The notes beneath the pieces were generated by a model that saw only the letters and a list, made by a program, of their open reading frames with translations, ran no database searches and was not told the origin of the DNA. The position numbers were made by a program, and so were the translations under genes. 64,000 nt of DNA from Campanula takesimana (lineage: Eukaryota > Streptophyta > Magnoliopsida > Asterales > Campanulaceae), in NCBI GenBank assembly GCA_026119855.1, contig JAOWBW010000355.1, forward strand, positions 770,570 to 834,569. The letters are read 5' to 3'. Positions 36,219 to 47,697 of the stretch are shown here, piece after piece. Positions within the stretch are counted from its first letter, which is position 1. The number at the start of each line of letters is the position of its first letter.

Positions 36219-36929
36219 TTATTTTTGCAATAAAGAAATGATAGGTGGAGCCGGATGACCAAGTCGATGATGCCATGATTGGAGAGAGGTGGAGATGGCG
36301 GAGTGAGCTTGGGCGGATGAGGGTTGCCAGAGATAGACACCTTTTTCAATTGTTCCATGAATGAGGATCTTTTGTGTCGAAAGTTCCTTGATGAGAAAAG
36401 AAGAGTGTGAGAATTCAATGACAGCATTATTATCTTTACAAAATTGAGAAACGGATAAAATATTTTGAGAGATAAGGGGAGCATGAAGAACATTATTGAA
36501 GTGAAGGGAAGCATAAGGAAGAGAGTAAGTAAATGAACCTATATTTGAGATTGGAATAGAGGAGCCATCACCAATGCTAATTTCATCACTCCCGTCATAT
36601 GGGTTGTGAAGAGCAAGATTGCTTAAATCATTGGTGATATGATGGTTTGCTCCACTATCAACAAGCCATGAGGCAGGAGGAGGGTTGAGCGGAGCAGTAG
36701 CGGTGTGAGCTTGAGGGCGAGAGTGGGTTTGGGTTCTTGGCCAAGGAGTTGAGGAAGGGGGTGGGAACACAACAGAGGGATAAGGTTTTTGGAATTGTCT
36801 ACACTGAGAAATAACATGCCCAACGATACGACAATACTGACATTTTCCTTTGAAGGTGTTAGAGGAGGAGTTGGAAGAGGTGTGATTGGTCAAAAGGGAT
36901 GGGAGGAGTGGTGGTGACATAGGGGATTT
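36219..36929 (-). pseudogene. Element A zinc knuckle, protease and GAG-pre-integrase
   Basis: The minus strand encodes the zinc knuckle CQYCRIVGHVISQC (C-x2-C-x4-H-x4-C). The aspartic protease active site DSGANHHIT follows, then the phrase ISQNILSVSQFCKDNN and the GAG-pre-integrase WHHRLGHP. The frame ends at a TAA just before the integrase. It is shifted relative to the gag piece upstream. Confidence 0.87.
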
Positions 36930-37113
36930 GGGTGGTGGACGAGATTGTTTGGGATGGAAGTGAGCCGCATGGGCTGATATAGGAAGAGGGTTCGTGGTTG
37001 ATTAGTTTCTCGTGTAGGGCTTGAAAGGTAATTGGGTTATCACGAGCATGAATGGAATCTATGATTGGTTTATAGGATTCATAGTCAAGACCTTTAAGAA
37101 CTTTGGCTATAAG
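36930..37113 (-). pseudogene. Element A gag C-terminal part
   Basis: The minus-strand phrases VLKGLDYESYKPIIDSIHAR and ITFQALHEKLINHE match the end of the copia gag domain. About 100 residues normally found between the gag N-terminal part and this point are absent even after removing insertion D, so element A also has an internal gag deletion. A frameshift near 36930 separates it from the zinc knuckle. Confidence 0.75.
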
Positions 37114-37118
37114 AGATC

Positions 37119-40100
37119 TGACACGCCCCCAAGTCCCGGGGTTCCCTAATAGAACCTCGAACCTGGTGCGCGTGACTAACAAGAAACGAAAAACTGAATG
37201 ACATCTGCTTATATCAAACCGACATCATATATATACTCAAGAGGAACGAGCTAAGATAGCTCACAACGAGTTCTATACCAAGAAATTTAAACCAAATGGT
37301 TGTACACAGCGGAAAACATGCCTAGCACATACGCTGGCATTACAAGAACACTACAAGTCTACCCAATATACTGAGTCTAAACAACTGATACCAAATCGTC
37401 CTCACCAAAACTGGAAAGGATAACAATCCTCAACAAGAACAACCTGCCAAGTAGGCCCCTGCTAAGTCGAGCCTCACAACGTATTACCACTTGCTTTCCT
37501 GGGGGGGGGGGGGAAACAAATAAACAAGGAACGGGGTGAGATAAATCTCAGTAAGTTACTAGATACAAGTACATAGCATGTTATCATGTAATCATGTAAA
37601 TCAAGAAGATTATCAAGTAATCATGCTCAATATGTCATCAAGTAACAAGTATATGAGAGGTTAAGCCAACTCATCAAGCATCTAGCACATAAGGCTAAAC
37701 TAACACGTTACAAAGGATATTCCAACCTTATTCCTCCCAAGTAAACCATTGTTGTCGTTGCTTATTGCAGTTGACAAATCACGATCAATCAAGTTGCTGC
37801 CGTTCATACACAAGAGGACCCGGTAACCAGTATCACTCACAAGAACAAGATTCACGAGGTGTTCACGAGTTTAGCATTCACTTTTATCAGGCGTATTGCT
37901 CTAATAAAGGAAGCTATGACCTTACTATGGCCTGTAGTAAGGGGTCAAGCGCAGATACATAGGCACTCGATTATCACTTTGGCCCTAGCCTCATGATAAA
38001 CGTGAACCTATACATCTCCGTGTAAGCAAGGTGACCAGCTGGACTCAAACAAGAATGCACAAGTAGGTATTTACTTGAACTACGAGATTATAGAACTAAG
38101 TCCAAAAGTAGTGGACTAGCTCTTCAGGAACCATGTAATCATGTGCTCACCAAATACAAGTACACGTATGCTATATTTGCAAATACAAATCAGTATAACA
38201 ATGGCACATAATGTGTCCACGTAACACAATCAAGCCAAATTAGAGTCTATTAATAACAGACCCCAACCAAGTAGTAGGGTATGTCATTTTATGTCACTTT
38301 GTCATATGAAATATTTACATGTACATATTCATATAATCTTTAACACACTAATGTGTCTATCACGATACCCTTACTTTCAAGTAGAGCCATATATCTTAGA
38401 CTCTAATCACGTAGTCGAATAGGTCGTATTGTACCTAGTCACAATCATATCTCGCGTATATTTATCGCTAATAATCGAATACATTTTTCAACACATTTTG
38501 TGTTCTATAATCATTGTTTTATGAATTATCTTCATATTACACTAGTCCCTCATTCTTTAGGAACTCAACTCAAGAACAAGATATCTTCTTTATACTTTAT
38601 ATACTTCATTGAGTATATGCACGATTAAAACCAAAACCAATTACTAGCACATTAGTGCTTGTTCATAGCACTTTCAATACACACGTATTAGATTCAAGTA
38701 TGTTTTAGAGTTGATCATTCTCTATCTAGTTCCACATTCCAATTCTTTGGTTATTCATACCATATATCTAGTCAAGAAGCCATATTCTATCAAGTAGCTA
38801 TATGCAAGATTTGCACATACACACCAAGAATAATTCTAACACGTTAGTGCTTGTTCATAGCACTTTCAAGTTCATTACCATACGCACGTATTGGTTTCAA
38901 ATCGTGTACAAGATTTTATCATCTTACATTCAAGTTCTCAATCCAATTCTTTGGATGTTCAAGACATGTACAAGATTTTATTGTCTTATACTCGAGTTAC
39001 CATTTCAATCTTTGGACATTCAAGCATGTATAAGAGTTATATCTTTTTCTCTTACAAGTTCTTAACCCTATTCTTAGGATGTTCAATTCCAAGACTTTGT
39101 TCTAATGCCCCTAAGGTGCACAAACATTGATTTCAAGACAAGCATAACACATTAGTGCTTGTTCATAGCACTTTTCAAAACATAAAGAAGAGTTATTACT
39201 CTTATACTTAAGTTCTCATTTGATTTCTATAAGTATTCATGTTCAAGACTCACTTCTGATGCCCCTAAGGTGTCACAACACTTGCTAGGACATCTTATAC
39301 TAAGGCTATATGCCTTAGGAGGGATAAACTTTCATTTCATTTTTTTTAGTTTAAAACATTTTTGTGAAATGGGGGACTTGGGCGGTCGCCCACTCCCCAC
39401 CTGGGCGGTCGACCAGAATAGGCCTTTGGAACATAATCGAACTGATCCTATGGGCGGTCGCCCATAGCCCCTTTGGGCGGGCGCCAAATCAGCAAATTCC
39501 TAATTTCTTTCCCAGGCTTAGAATTCTCCGTCCCAAGCGTAGAAGTATAAACTTACTAACACTTAGGCAAACCCAGAAGTATACTAACAAGTTCAAAACA
39601 CCTATTTCAAAGGAAACTCTTTCTTTTTACCGTTCCACAAATAATAGAATAATTTTCTTTTTATTCCATTTAAATATTTCACCGTCCCAAAAGTATAAGT
39701 ATAATTTTCTAATATACTAATATAATCATTTAGGGATACTTCCATTCATTTCCCCGTACCACAAATAATGGTACAATTTTTCTAATAATATTTAAATCAA
39801 GTTAATATATTACCATCTCACGAGTATGAGTATAAATTTGTAATATATTTGCAAACCCATTTAGTATTTAGGTTCATGTTCTATGTTCTCTGTACTAGTA
39901 TAGAAATACTCCCTTCATCCCAATTTAACAAGTATCACAAAACTCATTCAAATCACGAAATTAACAAGCACAAGTACCAAGAATAACATATATGCATGTT
40001 ATTACAAGCAAGGGGGAGCTAGTGACTTACCTAGTCCGAAATCAAATTCACCCAAACTAATTTCTGTTCGGCAGGAAATGCTCTACTCACCGCCCTGATC

Positions 40101-40495
40101 ATTTATGCGAAGTCGAATTTTCGAACAGAGACATAATTAAGCGAGAGGAGTCGAGAATAGGGTAAACCCTAACTTTCTTTTATGAAACAGAGGAAAGTAC
40201 GAGAATTTTTTTTGAAGATCAGCATATTCCTCCTCTGAGGAAGGATATTTATCCTTTCAAATTTCAAGAAATTGCAACTAGGCTCCTCAAGTTTCAACTT
40301 TGACAAAAAGGCCCTTCAAGTTTCAATTTGAGCATTTTAGCCCCTAAACTTTAATTTTTCACAAATGACCCTAATGTTTCAACTTTGAACATTTAGGTCC
40401 TAAACTTACTCAATTAGTTAAATAATTAACTCAATTAAAAATAGCATATAATTATGCAAGTCAAGAATTTAACAGGAATTAGGACGGGCGTTACA
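37119..40495 (-). mobile_element. Probable solo LTR D of a Ty3/gypsy element, 3.4 kb
   Basis: It is flanked by perfect AGATC duplications (37114-37118 and 40496-40500). On the minus strand it starts TGTAACGCCCGTCC and ends GGGGGCGTGTCA, the TG...CA ends and CG-rich termini common in long gypsy (Tekay-like) LTRs. There is no primer binding site, internal second LTR or coding frame above about 120 codons, so recombination to a solo LTR is the simplest reading. It carries a G run at 37501-37513 and a GC-rich motif cluster (GGGCGGTCGCCC and variants) at 39382-39483. It interrupts element A's gag. Confidence 0.7.
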
Positions 40496-40500
40496 AGATC

Positions 40501-40567
40501 CTAGGATGAGACGATATTGGCGGTGCCATGTTAAGAAGGCTGGATTAGGTTTTTCGGTGGTGCCATC
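40501..40567 (-). pseudogene. Element A gag, small middle piece
   Basis: A 67-bp remnant between insertions D and E encodes PNPAFLTWHRQYRLILGS on the minus strand, matching the W-x2-Q region of copia gag. It continues the frame of the N-terminal piece at 46966-47157. Confidence 0.75.
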
Positions 40568-41381
40568 ATTCACTAGTACAGATTTAGGCTTAGACAGCGT
40601 TTTTTTTAGGCCTTACATAGCGCATAAAAGCGCTATGTAAGCCTCCGCTATGTAAGTTTGCATAGCGCTTGCTATGCGCTATCTAAGAGAGTGATCTACA
40701 ATAGCGTATACTACGTTAGCGCATCCAGAAGCGTTGTTGTACGGACTTTTTTAATTTTCAGGAACTAACTAATATAGCGCTTAATAAGCGCTATCAAAGG
40801 TCCATGTTTAAAAAAATCGACATTAACATAGCGCATCCGAAACGCTATCGAAGAATGATCACATTTTTTTATGAAATACTTGGATAGCGCATCAAAAACG
40901 CTATGTAAGTCCGTGTCATTTTTTTTTATATATTGCAAATTATAATTTAATACCAGAAAATGAAATTTAAAAAAATAATAATACGAACTAGCCAACATTT
41001 CATTCAACAATAACCATCAACATTTGATTGCATACACCAATAATTAATAATATTTACAATCATCCACAATATATAGTTAGATCTAACTCGATCATACTAT
41101 TCAACAATAGCTAGAACTAAAATACTTAAATTTGTTATACCTATTTTCTACTTCTCCGGTGCCAGCTTCGCCTTAATAAATCGGTTATACAAGTATCCTG
41201 CCCAATTATACCTGAAAGTGTGCATTTTGCTCGGAGAATAACTCTTGATTCGATATGTATGGACAAACTGTACCAAAAAATACAAGACATGTATTAGAAA
41301 ATGCAAAGAATACTACCATATATTGCAATAACCACATAGAAAGGTATATATATGCTCTTACGCCTCTCTATCGTTTTAATA

Positions 41382-41417
41382 CTAGTACTAACCCCGTGCC
41401 AAATGGCACGGCAAGAG
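41382..41417 (-). mobile_element. Helitron 3' terminus inside CACTA E
   Basis: On the minus strand CCGTGCCATTTGGCACGG forms a 7-bp stem with a 4-nt loop, followed by GGTTAGTACTAG with CTAG at 41385-41382 and then T. This is the classic Helitron end. The 5' end should lie to the right, but I could not find a clear TC start with an A-flank, so the size is unknown. The 203-bp array may belong to it. Confidence 0.65.
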
Positions 41418-42275
41418 TATAGACCAATGTGAAAATAGAAATAAATTAAACCTTAACCCAAATCTTCCCCTTTTCTTCTCTTTTTCTCTAACTCCCAAAC
41501 CAACCCACTAACCATTACCCTGTTTAACCTCCAACCCTTACACTATCTTATTTTTAATTTATTCAACAAATGAAAATGGGAATTAATCAATAGCAGTAAG
41601 TTAAATTATTAACTTCACCCAATTCATTCTTTAATCAACACCTTGCACACTACCACTTCATATAACTTATAAACTCATTTACTATTTCTTTTCGGCTGTT
41701 CTATTTCTCAAGTTCCAAGCACTTAAGAATCTTAATCACATGGAAGATGGAAAACAATTGAATACAACCCACGGAAGGAAATTAAATAAATAACTAATGT
41801 CTCAAATCTCAGATGAATATTCAAATTTACTATTGGTTATAAGTAAATTTAGATATTCATTCTACCAAGATTTTGACTAACAATACAATTGATCTTGAAA
41901 AAACAGAACATAAAATCAACCATCAAAATCCAAGGGCAACTTGGTTCATGCTGGAAAAAATGCAAGCAAAAAAACCACCAAAACATCACCAAGAACTCAA
42001 CTTTTTTTTTCCTGCTATGGAGGGTTGTTTGATTTTTGGGTTGTGTTAGGAGGAAAAAAGAAAAAGAATGTGTCTTGCGGTTTTTGGAGGGGTGGGAGGT
42101 TAAAATCTGGTTAAAGAAAGGAGAGAATTGAGGCCGTTGGATCAATTCTATTATAGCCAACAAGAACAAGCTGATTGCTACAGGTCAATGATGCAACTAT
42201 GCAGATCTTAAAAAAAATAAACAGCCAACAGGCTTATATCAAACATGCTTATCTCTTACCAACTATGCAGATCTT
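41418..42275. other. Non-coding DNA, probably Helitron interior
   Basis: No gene recognised. The sequence is AT-rich with a C-rich block near 41460-41540. The open frame at 41849-42169 on the minus strand has no known motif. Confidence 0.4.
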
Positions 42276-43001
42276 GAAAGATCTATGTGTCTATTTTCAT
42301 ACAAAAAAATTGGTTCGTCGTTTGGAGGTCTAGACAAGGAGATAATACATTTTTGGTACAAAAGGTATAATCTGTCTGGATACAGATTTTTGGATATGCA
42401 GAACCAGATTTTCTGCCAACTTTGAAGAATTAACTGTTCTGATCTAGGAGGTTCCAGAAGGCGTAAAATAGTTCGTTGGAAAGATCTATGTGTCTATTTT
42501 CATAAAAAAAAATCGGTTCGTCGTTTGGAGGTCTAGACAAGGAGATAATACATTTTTGGTACAGAAGGTATAATCTGTCTGCATACAGATTTTTTGATAT
42601 GCAGAACCAGATTTTCTGCCAACTTTGAAGAATTAACTGTTCTGATCTAGGAGGTTCCAGAAGGCGTAAAATAGTTCATTGGAAATATCTATGTGTCTAT
42701 TTTCATACAAAAAAATCGGTTCGTCGTTTGGAGGTCTAGACAAGGAGATAATACATTTTTGGTACAGAAGGTATAATCTGTCTGCATACAGATTTTTGGA
42801 TATGCAGAACCAGATTTTCTGCCCACTTTGAATAATTAACTGTTCTGATCTAGGAGGTTCCAGAAGGCATAAAATAGTTCGTTGGAAATATCTATGTGTC
42901 TATTTTCATACAAAAAAATCGGTTCGTCGTTTGGAGGTCTAGACAAGGAGATAATACATTTTTGGTACAGAAGGTATAATCTGTCTGCCTACAGATTTTT
43001 G
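42276..43001. repeat. 203-bp tandem repeat, about 3.6 copies
   Basis: Units start at 42276, 42479, 42682 and 42885 (GAAAGATCTATGTGTC or GAAATATCTATGTGTC), a constant 203-bp spacing. The last copy breaks off near 43001. Copies differ by only a few bases. Each contains TCGTCGTTTGGAGGTCTAG and a GGTTCCAGAAGGC block. Confidence 0.9.
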
Positions 43002-43489
43002 GTGTCAAGTAATATGAAAGAAACTCTGAATCCAAAACTACTGATTAATTTCTTAGACTCCAGAACAACTCAAAAGACTGCATAACTACTAAATTCCAAC
43101 AAATAGAAACTGCTAAAATTAAGTAGGTTTGCAAGTCCCCTAAAACCTATTTCAACACCCCAATCCACCAGATATTAACCAACAAGAGATAAACAAAGAA
43201 AAATAAGCTGAAAGTTCAGTTGGGAACAATAACCATTAAGAGATGTTACTTTTTGATGCCAGCAAGATAGCCAAACAAACCAAATAACCAAACCAACTAA
43301 AGAGCTCAAAATATCAGTCCAACTTGTGATTAGCAACTACGTTGATGTGGGGTTATTTTGATTGAATCATTGAAGAAACATGCAAACAACACAGAAATCC
43401 ACCAACATAATACACCTCACAAATTTCATATACAACAATGAAGTAATGATTTATACTTGCTTGTTTAAACAAAGAGTAGCATAATATAC

Positions 43490-43548
43490 CTGCCACTAGC
43501 TGGGTCGTCTTTTTGAAACTCACCACCACGTCGAGACCTAGAAGTCAT
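43490..43548 (-). pseudogene. First exon of the second CACTA E gene
   Basis: On the minus strand ATG opens MTSRSRRGGEFQKDDPASG and is followed by a GTATAT donor. Its position just downstream of the TNP2 gene on the same strand fits the second ORF of CACTA elements. No later exons were found, probably because the rest is deleted or displaced by the Helitron and repeat array. Confidence 0.5.
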
Positions 43549-43581
43549 GTTTCTGTAAAAAGTAATAATAAAAATCGGTTA

Positions 43582-45741
43582 TTACATAGTTAAAGTAAAT
43601 ATAATTGAGAGAACTGTCAAATGGACCATGATATCAAAGAAAGAAGGTGGGAAATACATCTCAAGCTCACAAAGTGTCTCCACAATTTGTTTTTGGTAAT
43701 GAGATAACCTTCCAGGATCAATTACTTTACTACTCATCGCCTTGAAAAACCAACATAGATTTGTAATAGTGGTACGCACATTTTCAGGCAAAATTGAGCG
43801 AATCGCAATTGGGAGTAAAGTCTCAAGGATGACATGGTAATCATGAGACTTCAAAGATGTCAACTTCAACCCATTTTCAGATACCAAACTCTGAATGTTA
43901 GATGAGTACCCCTCTGGGACCTTAACTGACTGAAGTGTCTCAAGTAAGACCTTTTTCTCATAATTGGACAATGTATGAGCGGCAGGTGGTAAATATGGTG
44001 ATTTCCCTTCCTCTATCACAGGCGCTAATTCTCCTCTAATTCCAAGTTTAACCATGTCCTTTCTTGAATTTAACCCATCTTTAGACTTCTCTTTATCACC
44101 TAGCAAAGTATTTAAAATACTAGCACAAACATTTTTTTCATTATGCATGAGATCAATAAAGTGTCTCACATACAAGTCTTTCCAATAGCTTAATTGGAAA
44201 AAAATTGATTTCTTCTTCCAACCTTTAGTAGGAACCGTCTTTGCAAAATTCTTACCAAACTGTGTTTCGATGTTTTCCACCTTTTTCAACACATCCTCAC
44301 CTGACAATACACGAGGTGCTTTACGCTCTTCAACCTCACCATTGAATGCCTCTGTCATTTTCCGGTACCGATGATTTGGTTCCAACCACCTCCTATGTCC
44401 CATGTAAACGGATTTCCTACAATGTTCCAAATGAAGACGATCAGTGTCCTCAGTACACCAAGGACATGCTTCACGCCCTTTCACACTATAACCAGAAAGA
44501 TTCCCATAAGCTGGAAAATCATTGATTGTTCCATATAACATGGCTTTTAATTTGAAATTATCCTTTCTGTACCCATCATACACATCAATGCCCTGTTGTC
44601 ACAATAACATCAGGTCGTCAATTAGAGGAGCCAAGTAGACGTCAATGTCATTACCGGGTTGTCTCGGACCTGATATCAAAGTAGAAAGCATCATGTACCG
44701 GCGCTTCATACACAACCAAGGTGCCAGATTATAGATCATCAGAACAACAGGCCATGTACTATGGCTAGTACTTTGAACCCCAAAATGATTCATTCCATCC
44801 GATGAAAGTACTAAGCGCAAGTTTCTTGGCTCTTTGCCAAATTCTGGATACCTATCATCAAATTTCTTCCATTGAGGAGAATCAGCTGGGTGTCTTAACA
44901 TTCCATCTTTAATTCTCCCATCTTGATGCCATGTCAAATGTTTAGCATCATTCGGGCTGCTATACAACCGCCTAAGTCTTGGAATTATCGGGAAGTACCA
45001 CATAACCTTGGCAGGAGAATTCTTTTTGTTATAACGTTGTGTACCGCACTTAGGACATTCACTAAGATCTGCGTACTCTTTCCGGTACAGAATACAATCT
45101 TTAGGACAAGCGTGAATCTTCTCATGTGTTAAGCCAATTAGCTTGAGCATCTGTTTAGCATCATATGCTCGACGAGGGAGTACATTGTCATCTGGCAGCA
45201 AATCACTCACTGCTTGCAATAATTCTGTAAAGAACATGTCAGAAACCTGGTGGCTAGCTTTTAAGTTATACAAAGTCAACACAGCAGAAAGTTTTGTTGC
45301 CTTTGTACACCCAGGCCATAAGGGTAACCCAGCATCATCCCTCAACCTCTCATGCATATCAGGATGGTCCCGTAATTCTTCATTAACAACATAAGGAGTA
45401 TCCGTTACAGGACTAGATGCTCTATCACGACCACCCGACCCAATATTCTTATCCATCTTATCTGAAGAACTGAAGTCGGGACTTAAACGGTGTGAGCTAC
45501 ATTGACCTTTCCCCTCACCATGATATGTCCAGACGGTGTATGTTTTATCGATACCATGACAAATTAAATGTTCATACAACAGTTGCTGACCACTGACTGT
45601 TTTAACATTCATACATTTTCGACATGGACATGTGATAAACCCAGGATTACTAGCATGTTTCGCTGCATGACTACAGAACTCTTTCGCTCCGTTCTTGTAC
45701 TCTTTTGATAACCGGTCCGCAAAAATCCACTTACGATCCAT
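43582..45741 (-). pseudogene. TNP2-like CACTA transposase, one nonsense codon and truncated C-terminus
   Basis: TNP2/TNPD proteins bind CACTA ends and cut them out. The frame starts at 45741 (MDRKWIFADRLSKEYKNGAK) with the transposase-associated N-terminal domain, including the CPCRKCMN cysteines. The TNP2 core follows: KIHACPKDCILYRKEYADL, ECPKCGTQRYNKK, LVLSSDGMNHFG, then PAYGNLSGYSVKGREACPWC. A TGA at about 44596 interrupts it where relatives have Trp; the frame is unchanged across it (44583 onward). The C-terminal side reaches LCELEMYFPPSFFDIMVHL and then runs into sequence ending at 43582, where an intron is expected. The last family domains are absent. A GC-rich leader lies upstream at 46186-46600. 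Confidence 0.85.
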
Positions 45742-46699
45742 AGCTAACTAAATTACAAATAAATGTCACCATAACATTTTTTGAATAATTGCAAGTAAGC
45801 TAAATAAAAAATAAACAACAACGGATACACTAGGATCAAATACACCGAAACAAACAGATCCTAAAGAAACAAACTAGCATCAATGTTGGCTTTAAAAATG
45901 CTTATACTCTCCTCCTAAAATGAGGATTTCTTTTTTTTTTTTTTGGGTTTAACTAGACATGGCAACCCAATCAACACAAATAATTTTCACAACAATTACA
46001 TTTGTCCAGACTATCAATACGAAAGATATTAACACAAATAGGCATGTTTGGCAACTCAAATACAAGCCTTGAATTTGTGATTGTAAAACAAAATAACTTT
46101 CATGGAATTCCAATTTAATGGCTTGGAATTGAATTACCAAACCTAAAAAATTGGTTAATGACATTATGTTGAATCGAGAGAGTGATTAGGGCTTACCGGT
46201 GCCGGGAGAGAGGCGATTGCTGCTGCTAGAGAGAGAACTGGAGGGGTTAAAACCGGCGGCAGTAAGAAGCTTGACACGGCGTTTGTGGGGCTGCCGGCCG
46301 GAGTTGTTCTGGACTGCGTGGGGGTCGATTGGTGGTGCCGACAGTTGCGATGGGTGGATTGCTGCGTCTCGACACAAAGGGATTAAATCGACATTGGGTG
46401 GGGAACGTTGGAGTTGCTCTTGAGGGGAGAACGAGGGTTGGGAATATGGCGTTGAGAGAGACGATTGTGGGCTGCCGGAGTTGTTCAGGACTGCGGGTGA
46501 ATCGATCGATTTGGTGGTGGTGCCGGAAGCCGCGATGGATAGGGAGTGGGAAGGGCAAATCGTCAATTTGGGCAAAGCGAGGGAAGTAGTGAAGTGAATG
46601 GCGGGGGAAGTGTTTTGGGTTTAATTTCCAAAAGCCCTACAAGAGCGTTTATTTGGTCAAGAAAAAGAAGGAAAGAGGTCAAACCCGAAAATAAAAAAA
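45742..46699 (-). other. Leader region of the CACTA E transposase gene
   Basis: 46186-46600 is GC-rich and ends on the minus strand at a GTAAGCC donor-like site, so it may be a 5' untranslated exon followed by an intron to 45742. It has an internal duplication: GCCGGAGTTGTTC occurs near 46292 and 46474, each followed by GACTGCG and a GGTGGTGCCG block. The 129-codon minus-strand frame here is Ser/Pro-rich and has no known motif. Confidence 0.45.
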
Positions 46700-46965
46700 A
46701 ATAAAAAAATGCTTATAACGCGCTTACTACCACAACGTTTTCGTATGCGCTATCCAAGATAATTCCAAAAAAATGAAAAAATGGCTTATAAATCGCTTAC
46801 TACAATAACGCTTTTATATGCGCTATAGTAGCTCATTTAAAAAAAAAAAAAAAAAAAAATTCCACTCGGCTTAACTATACGCTATCTTAGAATGCATCTT
46901 CGATAGCGTTTCACAAAAACGCTATCTAAGCTGTGTTTCCTAAGTTTAAATCTGTACTAGTGATT

Positions 46966-47157
46966 GATAGCGGCGGGTGGTGTATGGGTACCATTGACGT
47001 ATTTGAGGAGGTCGAGACCGAAGAGGAGAGAGGTTTGTTGGGATGCCCAGGTGAGATAGGTAAGAGGTGTGAGAGTCTTACAATGAGAGAGGTTGACAAG
47101 GATGATGAGGTTGGAGGGGTCAGCGGGATTGGGAAGGGTGCCGGAGGTGGTGGCCAT
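46966..47157 (-). pseudogene. Element A gag N-terminal part
   Basis: The minus-strand start at 47157 opens MATTSGTLPNPADPSN and leads to TYLTWASQQTSLLFGLDLLK, the N-terminal copia gag pattern. It starts about 40 bp after the primer binding site. It is cut by CACTA E at the ATT duplication. Confidence 0.8.
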
Positions 47158-47198
47158 GGTGGAGAAGGCAGCGGAAAAAAAAGGTGAGGATCGTTAAT

Positions 47199-47210
47199 GC
47201 TCTTATACCA
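47199..47210 (-). promoter_or_regulatory. Primer binding site of element A
   Basis: Minus-strand TGGTATAAGAGC is one base off the initiator-Met tRNA site TGGTATCAGAGC and directly abuts the LTR. Confidence 0.82.
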
Positions 47211-47442
47211 TAAAAGCAATTATAGAGAAAAGTATTTGAGTTTTCATATATACAACTGAACTAAGGATTACAATTTATAGAAGAGGAAAGTAATTCAAAA
47301 ATACTATCTATCCTAACTAAGTGAAGATGTGATAATTACAGAAGGAGTTTGAAATATTTACAAAGCATGATTTGAGGGATGTTGAGATATGATAGGGGGA
47401 GGATCACGAGATTCTTCTGGAGGATCTTTAGGATCCTTAATA
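47211..47442 (-). repeat. 5' LTR of element A
   Basis: A 232-bp copy of 11818-12049 with the same TA...TA termini. The CATAC duplication follows at 47443-47447. Confidence 0.88.
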
Positions 47443-47446
47443 CATA

Positions 47447-47697
47447 CTTCCTCCGTTCCATCCCAGCTCACTTGACACTTCCCAAAATAGCTAACTTTTT
47501 ACCCACCATTCATTCTCTCTCTTCATTTTTTGCCATTCAATTTATTCAACCAACACTGCTATTTACCCCACTCATTCTCTCTCTTTATTTTCTACCACAC
47601 ATTTTCCTTATTTTCAAGTACACATTTTCCTTATTTTATTCATTTTCTTTAATTATTGTGTCGGGTGTGAAGTGAGGTGAGACGGAGGGAGAGGGAG
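47447..47697. mobile_element. Stowaway-like MITE at the element A target site
   Basis: It starts CTTCCTCCGTTCC and ends GAGACGGAGGGAGAGGGAG, flanked by TA (47445-47446 and 47698-47699). The left TA and the first base lie inside the CATAC duplication of element A, so the retrotransposon landed exactly on this MITE's edge. Confidence 0.78.

Larger units (their letters stand above)
40571..46962 (-). mobile_element. CACTA (En/Spm) transposon E, 6.4 kb
   Basis: The 16-bp inverted termini CACTAGTACAGATTTA are perfect at both ends, with the 3-bp duplication ATT (40568-40570 and 46963-46965). Subterminal repeats based on AGCGCTAT and GCTATGTAAG lie at about 40605-40915 and 46700-46930 in both orientations, the expected transposase-binding arrays. 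It encodes a TNP2-type transposase (43582-45741) with one stop and a lost C-terminus, plus the first exon of a second gene. A Helitron end and a 203-bp tandem array occupy 41.4-43.0 kb. Confidence 0.9.
11818..47442 (-). mobile_element. Copia retrotransposon A, the outer element of the nest
   Basis: Two 232-bp LTRs (11818-12049 and 47211-47442) are flanked by the perfect 5-bp duplication CATAC (11813-11817 and 47443-47447). The primer binding site is at 47199-47210, so transcription runs on the minus strand. Minus-strand coding pieces appear in the order gag, protease, integrase, reverse transcriptase, RNase H, which is copia order. Its own sequence is only about 5.1 kb; the rest is elements B, C, D and E. 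Stops, frameshifts and a lost integrase Asp show it is dead. I count about five LTR differences in 232 bp, making it older than C. Confidence 0.88.

Noticed and set aside
37119..40495. DNA transposon with TGACACGCCC/TGTAACGCCC inverted ends
   Set aside because: The 5-bp AGATC duplication, TG...CA ends and size fit a long gypsy LTR better; only a few terminal bases are inverted.
42121..42180. Helitron 5' end at the minus-strand GATCCAACGGCC region
   Set aside because: No clear TC start preceded by A; the boundary is left open.
46186..46575. Minus-strand 129-residue protein
   Set aside because: Ser/Pro-rich with no motif; more likely the untranslated leader of the CACTA E transposase gene, made open by GC-rich duplications.
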